From Blakeslea trispora (taxonomy: Eukaryota > Mucoromycota > Mucoromycetes > Mucorales > Choanephoraceae), in assembly GCA_025331445.1 (NCBI GenBank), contig JAIWNE010000047.1, positions 124,001 to 188,000 on the forward strand: a stretch of DNA of 64,000 nucleotides. The letters are read 5' to 3'. How positions within the stretch are numbered: the stretch's first letter is position 1; the number at the start of each line of letters is the position of its first letter. The position numbers and the translations under genes are program-made. Of the stretch, positions 25,880-38,466 are shown piece after piece. Under the pieces are notes generated by a model, which was given only the letters and a program-made list of their open reading frames with translations, was not told where the DNA came from and searched no databases.

Positions 25880-28216
25880 TTATTTTGAATGGTGGTCTAA
25901 TCGCTGAAGCCAGTCTTCTGGTATTGAAGGCACAATATTACTTTCCCTATCGTCTTTTTCGGCTAATAGTTTTTGTTTCAGCTCAAAGTAAATTGTGTCT
26001 GATATTTTGTTTGTTTCAGGTGCCTGGGGCTGTCTGTCCTTCCAATTGAGGTAATTTCTGGTTGTAGGCAACGAAAAGGGCAGCATGTATTTAGAGTCCC
26101 TTTTCTCGATAATACAGTCTCTGTTGGTAGACTCAATTGCAGCGTCCTCTTGGCTACAATCAGATAACCGCTCAGCAGGTTGTTGCTCTTGAGAAACGCT
26201 AAAGTGTAACAGACTCCCTAAGCTTGAAACACTTGTTGGACGGTGTTTGTCTATAGAAGCTGAGTTTCTTCTTTCGTCTGTTATACTCTTAATGGTGTCT
26301 TCGGCTAATTGCATTGTATATTTTTCAATTTCTTCAGGTAATCTTGTTTCTGAGACCTCATACCGATAATTTAGTACAACTCGTTTCAATTGGATTGGAT
26401 TTAGCAAGTGAAATGTCTTGGTTGTAGTAATGAAGTCCATCAAATCTGTCAACTGTGATACGCATTGGAGAACTTGTAGCAGCTGAATGACAGGATCAAA
26501 GTAGATAGAAAGTGTTAGAGGTAAATGGTTTTCTCGAATCCATTCTTCAAAGACCGTCATATTCATTCGTATCTGAAGTGCCTTCGATCGACAGAGATAC
26601 TGCTTGTTGGACAAAATGTAATTGAATAGCTCGCAAGACAAAAAATGAAATAACTGTGCTATTGCTTGTATGATGATCACAGGGTGTACTTCATATGATT
26701 GAAGTACGTAGAGGATCGATGTTAACAGATTCACAATGGATTGTGGGGATATTAAAGACTTTGTTATCATTTCTTGACTTGACCAGGACTTGCGCTGTGC
26801 TGAAGAAACTGAGAATCGAGATCGACGAAAAAATCGCTGCCAGTCGTCAACAAATTCAACAGCCTCCACCTCAATAGGCTCGAATTTGAGCATAGCTGCT
26901 TCAAAGATATGTGCTAGTCGATTTTCAGAGTCTACCACAAGGAAATTATAAGACTCGGAAATCAGCTCAGACAGCTCAAGTTGGTATTCTGCTGTGGCAA
27001 CAACCAACCCAGTATCTTTCTTTAGGTAATAAAGAAGTTGAGACAGATTGGCAGTCCAAAATGCTAGTGCATGAATATCATTTTCATGAATCTGTTTTGT
27101 TCTGAAATTAGTTATTTCAAACAAACTCGCATTCTTTTGTTCCTCTTTTATCTTACCTGAATTACTTGCTTCATCCTACAAATTGAATTTGATAACAATC
27201 GATGAAGTAACTCTCTACTGGTAAAGTAGTGTGCAAATCTCGCACACAAAAAGAGGATATTAGCGGGTACATAAATCTCTCCCTTTGATTTCATTGGTAG
27301 TTTTAATTCGGTAATGGCTGTATTCAAGATGTACTCCAGCTCGTCTTCCGCGAATACAAACATTTGATCGGGTAAGCACCGGTCCCAAACAAATTTGTGA
27401 ACCGATCTATAACTTTCTTTACAAGACTCTATCTGTTGTTGCTCCTCTTCCCATTCTTTTTTATTGTCTTTCTCTATTGTTCCTTCTATGTTGTCTAACG
27501 ATTTTAGTGTTGGTTGAATTGTAAAGGCAGAGCCAGATCTCCTTTTCTTCTCTTTAAGGATATCTGTTTGTGTTGAACTTATTGCTGAAATCATTTTGTC
27601 GTTTTCTATATCGACGAGATCATATATAGTCCTTCCGTTTTTGGATTTTGCTTCAAAAGAAGCACTGTGCTCTAGTAAAACTTCAACAATAGACGTATGG
27701 CCATTCGTTGTTGCCCACATTAATGCAGTCCAGCCAGCTGAAGGGAAAGAATAAGTACGCTAAAATGGATACTCTCGCTCCTTCTGATTGCTTACTATTA
27801 TCTTGTACATCTACTTTTGCTCCAGCTTCTAACAAGCATTTAACTGCATCCAGCTTTCCAAAGCAACTGGCATATATTAATGGTGTCAAGCCATCGTTTT
27901 CATCATCCGACAAGTCAAGATTGAGAAATGGACTTAGTGTATGATTTATTAAAGTATGCCTTAATGCATGAACGTCACCATGCGAGGCAGAACGGCAGAT
28001 GAATTTGGTGATCATATGCTGCTTTTTATCGTCGTCTGCAATTGCCCATTCTTGCAGGAAATTATAGTACGCATAAAGGTTTACTGAATTATACTCCATA
28101 TCTTCCTCTTCATCATGATTGGTTAACAGCGTTGAACAAGAGGAACTTGTGGACCATGAGTATGTATTTTGTCTATTTTTCCGCTTAGGATGATCCTCTT
28201 CGCTATGTTGGTTCAT
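25880..28216 (-). CDS. Ankyrin repeat and DIL (dilute) domain protein
   Basis: Exons 27796-28216, 27157-27737 and 25880-27091 (complement) give 737 residues. Two to three ankyrin repeats lie at about residues 70-175 (DGLTPLIYASCFGKLDAVKCLLEAGAKVDVQDN, then GWTALMWATTNGHTSIVEVLLEHSA, each seen as the classical G-TPL/TAL pattern). The C-terminal half carries a DIL-type domain (HALAFWTANLSQLLYYLKKDTG, and later QLFHFLSCELFNYILSNKQYLCRSKALQIRMN, given here as landmarks). This two-domain layout is known in fungi. DIL domains are otherwise the cargo-binding part of class V myosins, so a role in polarised transport is inferred. For exon 3 the acceptor AAAACAG (27092) was chosen over the nearer TTTCAG because only it keeps phase. 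The tail is Ser/Gln-rich. Confidence 0.85.
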
Positions 28217-28550
28217 TAGATGCGCGTAAGATAGTAATTAAAAAAAGAAAATAAAGGGAAGAGAAAAGAGAAACAAATTGTTTTGAAGAAAAACAAACAA
28301 TCATTCTTTTCTGCCCCTCTTTCACTCTCCTTGAATTCAGGAGTTATTGTAATAATACACTAAGGAACTCTCTCTTTTTTTTTCTAACTTTTTTTTTTTT
28401 TTTGCTGCATAAAAGAGGAGAGATTGAAAAAAAACTAAGGTTTCCACATTACATTATTGTTCTGTTATAACACATGTATACACTGATGCTAAAATCACAA
28501 AATTTACAGTGACATTAAATAAAGAAAAACAGTTTATTCTTTTGCTAGAT
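28217..28550. other. Intergenic
   Basis: The region combines the 5' side of the ankyrin-DIL gene and the 3' side of P0, with T tracts at 28374-28403. No gene is seen. Confidence 0.5.
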
Positions 28551-29480
28551 TTAGTCAAAGAGACCGAAACCCATATCATCATCTTCTTCCTCTTCTTCTT
28601 CAGCAGCGGCTTCAGCAGCAGGGGCATCAGAGGAAGCAGCAGCGGCAGCAGGAGCAGCAACAGCGAAAGCTTCAGGGTTGGCAATGAATTCCTTGATTTG
28701 TTCGGAACCAGGGAAAGTGTAGTCGGAAGCGACAGAGACAGCCAACAAGTTCTTGTAACCGTTGATGATGGAGTGAGGAACGGAGGCAACGGTGGGGTAA
28801 CCAACAGCGAGAGAGACGGAAGCAATTTCGCGGATGGCAGCCATCAAGTTGGCAACCAATTGAGATTCCTCAACGTCGAGAACATCGGCAGAGAAGAGAG
28901 AACCAGCATCGTAAACTTGAACAACACCCATACCGTAAGTGAAGGGAGAGATGTTCAACATGTTCAACAAAGTGGCTTCGGAAGGACCAACCTTTTCACC
29001 AGCGTTAACGAGCTTGACGTCGGAAACGATTTCAATGGTACCACGAGCAATCTTGGTGGGAATACCCAAAGCTTGGAAGAAAGAGGTCTTACCGGGTTCC
29101 ATACCAGTGTTACCACCAGGAACAGTGACATCAGAGGGGGCGACGGCACCAGCACGAGCAGGAGCAGCAACACGGTTAGAGACGATCTTTTCACGGATGT
29201 CCTTCAAGTCACCGTTGGTGAAAACGAAACCAATGTTACCCTTAACGAAGTTAAGAAGCTTTTCGAGTTCGGGGCGGGCAGTGATCAAACCCTTCAAGGC
29301 ACGACGAACCATGGTGTTCTTACCCATGAGGACGACAGCTTCACCACGGAGAGCAACACGAATTTGGTGCATTTGGTTGGAGCTGACATTGTCAACGTTG
29401 ACAATGAAGATGGATTGGTAGGTTTCCAAGTAGTTGTTGAGCTTTTGGAAGTAAAGGGCCTTGTTTTCTCTCTTCGACAT
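28551..29480 (-). CDS. RPP0: 60S acidic ribosomal protein P0 (uL10)
   Basis: An intronless frame of 309 residues, standard length for fungal P0. It contains the rRNA-binding L10 domain ([42 protein letters not shown]), the P1/P2-binding region, an Ala-rich hinge and the diagnostic acidic tail ending [10 protein letters not shown] that contacts translation factors. P0 anchors the ribosomal stalk of the large subunit. Strong codon bias indicates high expression and also creates a long meaningless open frame on the opposite strand. An exact TCCGGAC copy, extended to the palindrome GTCCGGAC, lies about 205 nt upstream. Confidence 0.99.
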   Translation of the reverse strand: MSKRENKALYFQKLNNYLETYQSIFIVNVDNVSSNQMHQIRVALRGEAVVLMGKNTMVRRALKGLITARPELEKLLNFVKGNIGFVFTNGDLKDIREKIVSNRVAAPARAGAVAPSDVTVPGGNTGMEPGKTSFFQALGIPTKIARGTIEIVSDVKLVNAGEKVGPSEATLLNMLNISPFTYGMGVVQVYDAGSLFSADVLDVEESQLVANLMAAIREIASVSLAVGYPTVASVPHSIINGYKNLLAVSVASDYTFPGSEQIKEFIANPEAFAVAAPAAAAASSDAPAAEAAAEEEEEEDDDMGFGLFD

Positions 29481-29682
29481 GTTGATAAGCTAACTGTTCG
29501 AGGACTAATTAAAGAAACTGAATAAAAGATGTTAGCGTCTAGTTCGAACATGACGTCTACAGATGGAATATGTAGGCAATGCTTTAGTTGGATGGATGAT
29601 ATTACCTTGGGCAGATAAAGAGGAGGATCACTCCAAAGGCGAAATGCTTAACCTTTAACTAGTAGGAGCTGTTTTTGTTCAA

Positions 29683-29690
29683 GTCCGGAC
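29683..29690. promoter_or_regulatory. GTCCGGAC palindrome upstream of P0
   Basis: This 8-bp perfect palindrome is followed by CGGA. Its core TCCGGAC recurs upstream of eL14 and eL36. It lies about 205 nt from the P0 start codon. Its function as a shared ribosomal-protein element is inferred. Confidence 0.42.
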
Positions 29691-29893
29691 CGGAAGACAA
29701 TTACATGTACTCAATGTTAGTGCATGTGTTTCAAATTGATCTAATAATGTCTTATTTTCTTGATTAAACTATTATCAAAGTAAATGGAATGTATTTCCTT
29801 CTTAAAATTAAAAAAGATGTAACCGTTTGTTTGATACAAAAAGCAGACTTTGTATAGTATTTATTAAAAGCAATAAAATTTTCAATAACTAGC

Positions 29894-30429
29894 TTAGCCT
29901 GTAACAGTGCTGGCGAATGTTAGAGAATGCTGAAGGCAGCAAAATTATAAAAACTTGATCATTTTCTCTAATTTCGAGTTTGTACTTAAAATAAGCTTTT
30001 GCTTTATGTTTTTCTTTCCCTGGAACTTACCATATAATGATATGTAAAGTATCGTTTGCATTGATTGTAATCCCTAGTTTTCATTTCAGTAGCAATGTTG
30101 TAGATGTGATCATTTCTGATTTTGTCAAGAGGCAATTTAAGTGAAACAATCTTTAAATGAAATAAATCAGCTTCCAAAAGACTCCAACGACCAAAGTTTT
30201 GTCTAGCTAAGCAAGGCTTGGGTGCATGTGGTTGGAACTTAAGAGTATGTCTTTGCTTTAATTCAAGCAAAACTGATGAAGAAGAGAACGTAGAATTAGT
30301 ATAGAGGCGATTCAATTGAGGACGAGGATGGATGCTTGAAGTTGCTCTAGCTGTTTCAGGTTGAAGCAAAGTCTGGGTTCTTAAAGCAATGTTGGGTTGG
30401 AGTAAAACTTTCTTGAATGATTGGAACAT
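29894..30429 (-). CDS. Small protein with probable mitochondrial presequence, unknown function
   Basis: Exons 30031-30429 and 29894-29929 (complement) give 144 residues. The intron has a GTAAGT donor and a CCTTCAG acceptor, and the second exon adds only 11 residues. The first about 45 residues are rich in Arg, Ser, Thr and Leu with almost no acidic residues (MFQSFKKVLLQPNIALRTQT), typical of a mitochondrial targeting sequence. The rest is basic (RQNFGRWSLLEADLFHLKIV, YNQCKRYFTYHYM). I do not recognise a family. Import into mitochondria is inferred from composition alone. Confidence 0.6.
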
Positions 30430-30496
30430 AATTGATAAAGATAAGAGGTGTATGAGATAGAGAAAAGATGCTCCTTATACATAGTCTACATTGGTG

Positions 30497-30522
30497 ATAT
30501 ATATATATATATATATATATAT
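30497..30522. repeat. (AT)13 dinucleotide repeat
   Basis: Thirteen AT units lie about 70 nt upstream of the start codon of the small mitochondrial-type gene (minus strand), in its presumed promoter or leader. Confidence 0.9.
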
Positions 30523-30821
30523 GTTTAGGCAATAAAAAAAAGAAAAGGAATAATCAAAAGGGATTCTCTTTTGTTCGACATATATAGCAAATGTATCTGA
30601 AAGATTCACTCCCATTCTTGTTTTCCTTACATGTCAGTCTATACTTAAGGCTCCCTCTACCTTGCTTCTTTTCTTTGTGGACATATGTTTTTATTTGTTT
30701 GGATAAATAGAAGGAACGTATGATGTAAAGTTATAAATATGCATTTTTCTCGGGGGTATCCTTTTTATTGTCTCGGATTTCTATCAAGAGCTGTCTTTCT
30801 CTCAATAATGACATCCATAAT

Positions 30822-32004
30822 TTACTTTTGTTTAGCAGCTTCCTGTTTACCAGGAAAGCGCTTACGTAACATAGCAATCATTTGGCTAAACCACCAGAAA
30901 TTCAAACAAGTTGTTGCAAAATTAGCAGTGCCATATACAATCCAATCTAGACAATCACCGGTCAATTTATGCTTCAAATACCCTGTCACTAAAGTACTTA
31001 CATCTCAGAGGCACATCATCTTTTACAGCATAAATGTCATCTAACAATATAAAATCAGTTTCTTATTTCTCTTCCCCGCACATAATTTAAAAATAGATTT
31101 TTGCTCCGTTATTTTCCAGCCAACTTACTCCACAACTTGTATGACATATAGGTGCCAAATACTACACGAGCGCTAAAAAAGGTGAGCAAAAGAATGACAC
31201 CATTGACTAGCTGAATCTTAGAACCAGTCCAGCCCAATTTGTCCTATCAATCAGTTGTGTGAGTGCACTCTGTCATCCCTAAAAAAAAAAGTGGCTAAAC
31301 TCATTTATAATTACCATGAACCAATGAAAGTTGAGGAAGATGGTACTGATTTCGTACATCAAAAAAACAGCACCGTAATAATTGATGAAGGGACGCTAGG
31401 CAATAGTTAAACGGTTATTATCATACATCAACACATGTAGTTGTTATTGAACTTACAAAAGAAAATATGAATACGGAAAATGAAGAGATGCCATGAATGA
31501 CCATACTGATACCCTGATGCTTGTAGAAATAGATAGCAATGATAGTGTCCCACAAGAAATAACTTGTAAAGCGTTAAAAATACGTCTTCACAAAGTTTCC
31601 CTTATCTCTTTTATCTGAACATACCCGCAAGAAATGGAATAAATATCGGCAGCCCACCTGACATAACCAAACACTCTATCCTGATGAAGTGTGTTATCAG
31701 CGAAAATGAAAAAAGATCCAGTAACAACTAAGAAACAGTGAACAGTTGACACAACGTGCACATGCCAATTTGGCGCATTATACTATACACAAATCGTTTA
31801 AAATTCTGTTGCGTTCCTGAAGTTTTTGTTAGATGACTTTACTCCCTTAAAGAATTGGAAAGTTTTTGGGAATAAAACAGGAGAAAAAATCCGGGAAACT
31901 TCATAAATAATAGCAAACATAAACGCTGAAGATAGAACTGTTTGCCAATGATATCTAAGTGTAGATAGCGACAGCTGATCTAAGACATAGCCAAATGCAT
32001 CCAT
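30822..32004 (-). CDS. TLC-domain (TRAM-LAG1-CLN8) membrane protein
   Basis: Exons 31843-32004, 31625-31782, 31457-31562, 31315-31395, 31129-31243 and 30822-30982 (complement) give 260 residues. Multiple hydrophobic helices and TLC signatures are visible: WHVHVVSTVHCFLVV (His-containing helix), DIYSISCGYFLWDTI, VIHGISSFSVFIFSF, INYYGAVFLMYEISTIFLNFHW and SARVVFGTYMSYKLW. The short C-terminus is basic and ends KQEAAKQK, a KxKxx-like ER-retrieval type ending. It resembles the TMEM56/TLCD4 group rather than ceramide synthases, so the role (membrane lipid composition or trafficking) is only inferred. A 39-nt candidate extra exon at 31002-31040 would also keep frame but would need a 19-nt intron. 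Confidence 0.8.
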
Positions 32005-33200
32005 TTCTTCTTCTTTTTTTTTAGCAGAGACAAAGTAAAAGAAAAGAGAGAGAAGAGAAAAATTGAAATATTTTTTTTTTATATATATATTTGTCTCGGC
32101 GAACCTGAATATTTTTGAAAAAAATAAAATAAAATTATATGCCCTTTTTTCTCTCTTTTTTTATTCTTTTAAAATAAAAAGTCATATGTACATTAAAAAT
32201 GGCCGAGATGCTACTAAAAAACTAACGTAAATGCGTCATGATAAGGTCAATTAGTGCACGTATGAATAGGAGAGCATAAGAACTTTGATCATCAGAAAGG
32301 AGAACCACTTTTTTTTCTCTTTAACTTTTAGCATGTGATTTGTACCCAAAAATTGTGTATGTAACTTGCTGTTGTGCAAAAAAAAATGGTGCTCAATGTA
32401 CACACATGGTCTACTGTGTTCCCACATTCACTTTCCTTTCTACCAGAATTCACATTTTTTATCGCACCTGAAGAGTTTCGGTTACGTTATAAAAGAAAAA
32501 AAAACCGAAGCTACATTAAGGTAAACTCGAAGATGTGTTTAATATATGATTATAAAGATAGTGTTGAATCGATAAAAACGCTTAAAGTATAAGTGGTCGC
32601 TGTTGCTTGAGTTTATGCGGTGGTGACATCCAAACATAGGAGATTTATACTTTTTTTGATTTACAGGGTGCTTTCTACTTCAAAAATCTTGCAATTTGTG
32701 CATCATTTTCCGGTAGCCAGATGCAGATTATATAACAAAATCAAATGATACAAATCAAAGAATAAAAAAGTTAACAAAAGAGCTGTCTTGAAAAGCATAA
32801 CCTATAGTCTCAAAAAGCTTGTTTGTTCGTTCTTGCTATTGTAGTTAGCAATGTCCTTTTTTCATTCCACTAAAAGAATATGAAAAAAAAAGTTAAAAAT
32901 TGGGTGAAAAAAGAGATTGAACAGTACAAAGAAAGGATCAGTATAATATAGAAGATGTTGTTGAACAGCCACTTGCATCAAACAGCGATAGGATAAATAG
33001 TGGCGAAAAGATAGAAAGAAAGCAAGTCAGTGATAGCTACTGAATGCTGTAGATAAAATAATTGTAGCTATAGAAAGAGGTTTTGATTATCCTCATAAAA
33101 ACGCACCTTATTAGCTAGTGGTATATAGGCAGATAATCTTTCGGGTCCATAAAGTATTGAATTCTTAGTTGCGTTTGTTTGGTCTTCAAGAGCAAGAAGG
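32005..33200. other. Intergenic AT-rich region
   Basis: Only short open frames without recognisable domains occur here. No gene is supported. Confidence 0.45.
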
Positions 33201-33505
33201 AATCAGTACCATGCTGATGTATTAAGAAATTGGCCACCATTTTGAAAACAGAATCAAAAGGAGAAAAAAAAAACTAAGAACCTTAATAATCATGACTGTG
33301 TCTTTCGTGTCTTTGTTGATTTCTTTATCAACCTTGGTACTTTTCTTTAGACACAATCGTGCTATTGATGCTGCTAGAATTGCTGTTAGTACTAGTACTG
33401 CTTCTTTATTAGTCCTAATGCTCGTACTATTGGTCACCAATAAGAACTCCAGTGCTAGTAAAGTCCTTGAACCATTATTATTATTTGCGCTGAACATCTG
33501 GGAAA

Positions 33506-33748
33506 TGGCTAAGATAGGGAGGCAAATCTTGCTGCAGCTCGTCTGCCAATTGAAGATGTTCTGGCGTATAACTACTGCTCTCTTCCTTGATGATGTCTGT
33601 CTTTTAGTATGATCCGGTTGCACAATTCGGATATAGAGGACAGACATCGTTTCACCTAAAATTTTAATAGTCGCCAAAGTTGTTCACAGACAGCTGTTCA
33701 AAGCTCCTTGCTGTTGTCTTTTGCATATTTTCATTGTGTTTGGCTTTT
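33506..33748 (-). pseudogene. Coding-like region with apparent 1-nt frameshift, unknown family
   Basis: On the minus strand three adjacent stretches look coding. First, ATG near 33748 reads MQKTTARSFEQLSVNNFGDY. Second, after a TTTTAG acceptor, ETMSVLYIRIVQPDHTK. Third, one base out of frame with the second, KTDIIKEESSSYTPEHLQ, continuing to a stop after PPYLSHFPDVQRK. The frame change falls in a run of four A (33608-33611 region), and one more A would make stretches two and three continuous. The composition (acidic, low in stops, IKEE sumoylation-like motif) argues for real coding. It could be a pseudogene, a sequencing error in a homopolymer, or chance. No family is recognised. Confidence 0.3.
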
Positions 33749-34318
33749 CACACTTTATTCAAAAACTATTCATTCAATTTTCAAATCGAATTGCTTGAAT
33801 ATTGAATGCTAAGTTATATAAAGATAAAATGGTTTACAAATAGAGAAGTAGATGGATCAAGATACTAGAAAAAATAGGTTTAGAATAAGCAGTAAGGTCA
33901 TGCGATCAAGATGGTTTTCCAGCATCAGAAAATAGAATAGCATGCACATGAGAAAGAAAAAGAGAAAAGCCCTCCCATTGCGTATTCAACATCTAGGCCT
34001 ACATAATACAATATCATATATAAGTTGGAACAATCGAACAAGAATAGGGAGAACATTTTATTTTTGATGATAGAACAACAAGAGACAAGAAAGTATATTA
34101 TCCCAAGTCTGTTTCAACGCATATTAGCATATGTTTTAAATGAATTGCAGCAGAAATTTGCTCAAAGGAAAGTAATGTAAATGAGGGAAAATGTCAAATG
34201 AACGGAAAATAAAAGGGTATTGGGTATAACATTACTAAAACAAGATAAAAGGAAGGAAAGGAGGGATAAAGATGAAAGTGTAGTTGACAAAATTATGAAT
34301 CGAAAGTTACTTTAAAAA

Positions 34319-35986
34319 TCATGGCTTTCTTGCGGTAAAGATTTTCCATTCTACAGTACTTTTGAACTGCTCAAATTCCTCTAGAGCCTCTGCACATATG
34401 CGATCGTATTTGTCCTCAGCTAGCTTGACTTCCACACACCACCAACGTTTCATTGACTTGAATAGAGATTTCATTTGCTCTTTGTACAAAAATCCATATT
34501 GTTTATCCACTTTTTTTAAAATAAAAAAAAAGGTAAGTCAATTGCTCTTATTCTTAACTCTTCAATTCCTTACTTTCGTCATCAGGCCATTCACCAATAG
34601 CAATTTTCACTACTTGTACACGAACATCAACATATCCTGCATCTTCGAGAAAACGACTTAGATGAGAATTGTAGTCCGGATCAACACCTAAAAGACTAGC
34701 TGCCAAGCGGTACCATTCGTTCATCTGAGTGAGAACAGGACCAGGATGCTTGAACAACATATCTGTCATTTTAATTAAGTAACGAGAGCTATTAAGAAAA
34801 TTAAAATATTTGTTACCATATTCAACCAGCTGAATTTGTCCTCCAGGCTTTGTTGTTCGAAAAAACTCAGCAATCAGATTAGACCAGAGAGCAAAAGGCA
34901 GAACAGTAGCTACATCGCGTTGATAGACAAAATCGAAATGGTTATCAGGGAAAGCTAGGGAAGGTTGCAAAATATCAACATATTGAAAAGTAAGGTTGCT
35001 ATTATCAGCCTCGTTTTTGGATTTAGCCGACAAACTCCAACCTTCCTTTTCGGATGGCGGTACAACATCAATGCCAACGACCTGACATTTTGGGTAATCA
35101 TGGGCTATCTCCAGTGTCCAGAGTCCTATTTATGGCAAAAAAAAATAATGTTTCATGCAGAACAAGAATAGATGGATGCATAAATAATATGTATCATTTA
35201 CAGAATATACAAACAAGCACAGACCTACTCCACAAGCGCTATCCAAAATTCGTGTAGGTTCATTTAATTGAACATGCATATTGCCCTTGAGCACCTGTTT
35301 GAGAAGATAATGCTACAAGAGAAATTTCTATCAGGTTGACACAAAACAGTCTTATGATCTCGATCATTTCGTCTTACTTGTCTTGTTTGTCTAACATTCA
35401 AACAATAATTAAGGTTTTGCTCAATCAATTTCTTTTTTTTTTTGTAATACTACCTGTCGCGCTCTTTCTCAGTACCAAACTCATAAAGAGGAGCAACTTG
35501 GTAGCTCTGATTGGTAGTTATCAAATGCTCTCTTTGTGGTGTTCCCTCAATGACCAAAGTTTCGTTATATTGCTGAGTGGATGGTGAATTGGATGATTTC
35601 TTTTTGGAGTGAAGGGGATATGTTGCCATAGAATCTTCAGTAGAAGGATGCTTCCAACAGTAATGATCCCCAAAGACAGGTGTTTTTGGCTCTCCTTCTT
35701 CGCTTGTTGTTGAACATGTAGAAGACATACTCTTGGTATGTTGCTTTGAGCGAACAGCTAAATTGCTGATGCTAGTTAATGGGGTAAGGAGTGAAGTATG
35801 ATCATTTACGATAAGCCGGTGTTTTACCGGACCAGCAAAAGATGTGCTTCTCTTCTTGGAGCGAGCTAAGTTTGTTCGAGTGCCATCTGCTTCATTGAAA
35901 CTCATGCTCATTCTATGCATAGTTGATCGATTGCGTTTTTCATTTAAATTTTCAATGAAATCATTTTTGCTAGGTTGGTTGCCCAT
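34319..35986 (-). CDS. SAM-dependent class I methyltransferase
   Basis: Exons 35454-35986, 35378-35390, 35225-35312, 34574-35125 and 34319-34509 (complement) give 458 residues. The second exon is only 13 nt. The first about 175 residues are Ser/Thr-rich and disordered, beginning MGNQPS (Gly2 could be N-myristoylated after Met removal). The methyltransferase fold follows: motif I RILDSACGVGLWTLEIA (about 203-219), motif II QVVGIDVVPP, then FDFVYQRDVATVLPF and GGQIQLVEYGNKYFNF. This is the layout of a large fungal methyltransferase family (RQHYLLKQVLKGN precedes motif I), and the substrate is unknown. The GTCTGT donor of exon 3 is weak but keeps phase. Confidence 0.86.
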
Positions 35987-38466
35987 TTTAAATAAAAGAT
36001 AGTAGAGTAGAAAAATGAAGGTAATAAAATTAAATAAGAGAGAAGAAAGATAACAAACCCTAATAATAATAGTGAAAATAAAAAAGCGATTTTATGCCTT
36101 GTGTGAATGATTATTATTTTTAATTGGCAATCGTGTGGAGACATTTTCATCTTGTCATACCATATAAGATAAAAAAAAAAACCAATGAAAAGAATATGCT
36201 TCATTGTAAATCTTTCATGCTATGATGTTGTCAATAATTGTGCTTTAGAAACAAATGCTTAGTGAAAAAAAAAGGCATTGAAATAGCTTTGGACGAGGAT
36301 ACGAGGAAGTACAAGTGTATACTCCATCAACTGGAGCAAATCTATATCACTGCAATTGCCCTTCAAATCAATTCTTCTTTCTATAGAAAAAAAAAAGGTA
36401 CCTACATGAATATATAAAAATATCCGCTGACTTGAAATTATGACTTTATGTGTTGGCGCAAGTATGACAAGGTGACCAAAACTTCTTTAAGGTTCTTCTC
36501 ATAATGTACAAAATTGGCTGAGCATCATACAGCAAGGAAATGTAGGATATTCAACTGTACAGCTGACTGCTTCCGTAATAGTGTAATTGTAGATATAATG
36601 TATATGTGGTACCTTTGGCTTCTTGTCAGGACTTTTTTTTTTTTTGCTTTGTATATGAAATTGTCAAGCTAGGCTCAATTTTGCTTGTGAAAGATGCAAG
36701 GATATACAAAAACAAATAGTTCGTTGATTGTATTGACAATTCTTCTAGTTTGTCTAGAATGTTGTCTTTTTTGTAAGGACGAAGCTTACATATATGTTCA
36801 TATAGATGTAAAGAAAGGGCATGCCGTATGAAGTTGCAATCAAGAGAGAGACACTGTCATATAAGCTAATCCAGAAGATGGGCAATTGATATTCTGATTC
36901 TTTTTATTGTGGCAAGCCTAATATTCTCAATGCAAAAGAAAAAGAAAGCAGTTATTCAAATTCGATTATCATTCTCATATTGTGCTGATTACCTCTGAAA
37001 GATACATATGATTCACCTTGGCAAAGTAGTGAATATTCCCAAACTGAAAGAAACAGAGTTTAAATTGAGATAAAAACTTAAAAATTGAGTTGAAATTTTG
37101 GAGAAGTCCTTATGAATGAACTAGTGTACATCCTGCTTCATTTGATGTGAAAAAGAACGATCTGTAAGTCAGAGGGATGAATAGGTGCGGGCTTGAACCC
37201 TTGATCATCTAGACCTTTTCATATTTATATAAATGAGGGGAGGTCACTCAGATCATATGGTCCTACAAAAGAGATACGCAATTCGTCATATCGTTTGGTG
37301 TTATTTGTACTCGCTCAGTCAAAATCTAAGGTTTTTAGCAGTTAAAGTTACTTCAAATAACTGCCTCCCTGAGTCTAAATTTTTATTTTTCAGAAAACAA
37401 AGTGCTACATTGTGCTTCATGAATGACGAGAAAATCTCTAGGATAGACTTGTGTAATGCAAACAATATGCATAAAATGAATAGGGGTAGCAACAAGAGTG
37501 AAAGCGAGGCAGATGAAGAAGAACAACTCAAATGCTTCAAAAAATGATACAATTTAGAAATAAAGTTAAGTTGGACAAGAACTACAAGTTAAAGGGACCG
37601 CTTAGCAAAATAATGGGTTAGCTTCTGAACCAATGAATGAAGATTATGTATTACCTCATAAAAAAAACAAACAGCTATTCCTTGATATCGTCAAATCTTA
37701 TGTATACGTCTACAAGTAATAGTTTGATTGTTCAATCTAGAGTATCTTTATACTCAAAGAGTGACTGAATCATGAGAGAGTTTGATATAAGGCAATAGAA
37801 TGATATGTGAAACTACCCATGATAATAAGCTGTACACAGCTAAAAAGTATGGCAACAGTCAAACTACCGCTTTGAGAACGGTCCGGGACGGAAGAAATGA
37901 AACGATGTGTAATGAAACACTTATACGTACTTCTTTGTTGATAACAAAAAAAAATCCACGCGAGAATGAGAAAAGGGCCGTGTCGTTACTACAGGCACGT
38001 GTATTTGTGTCAATAAGATAAAAAGAGCTTAATCTTGTTTATCCAAGACACGCATGCTATTCCTTCTTGTCGAAACAAGGAAAACATACCCAATCGATTA
38101 AAAGAATTGAGACAATCAAAGACGAAACACAACTCATAAATGGCATTGTTCAAATGGTTATGGAGAGAAGTCTATACATAGATATAGTTAGATGTGCAAA
38201 AAGTTCTAGTTACACTAGTGAGCGGAAAATTGGTCATTGAAATGATATCACCGCTCGAATAAGAAACGAAAAGAGGGGGGGGGGGCAAAACCTACATGGA
38301 CTGTTTGATCTGATTGTTGTTTTTAAACAGAGAGAGAGAAAGAGGGCAGGTAGTTGTGATACCAAAATTACAAACAAACCAAAAAGTATAAAAAACAAGA
38401 CGAAAAGTCAAATATTTTAAGGTTTTTCTTTTTTTTTTCTTTTTTTTTTTATTCTCTAGAAAGGAA
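35987..38466. other. 2.5-kb gene-free region
   Basis: The region has short A/T tracts and a G run at 38273-38285. It contains the promoters of the methyltransferase gene (left) and of the zinc-finger gene (right). No gene is seen. A tRNA-like T-arm at 37190 was examined and rejected. Confidence 0.5.

Noticed and set aside
28509..29525. 338-codon open frame on the + strand opposite P0
   Set aside because: It is the antisense of a highly codon-biased ribosomal gene. The composition is a mirror of P0 codons and no domain is visible.
33292..33612. 106-codon hydrophobic + strand frame
   Set aside because: Overlaps the more coding-like minus-strand stretches; the Leu/Val-rich composition is what T-rich antisense produces.
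37171..37205. tRNA-like T-arm (GGGTTCAAGCCC on the minus strand)
   Set aside because: No D-arm, anticodon arm or acceptor stem can be folded around it in either direction.
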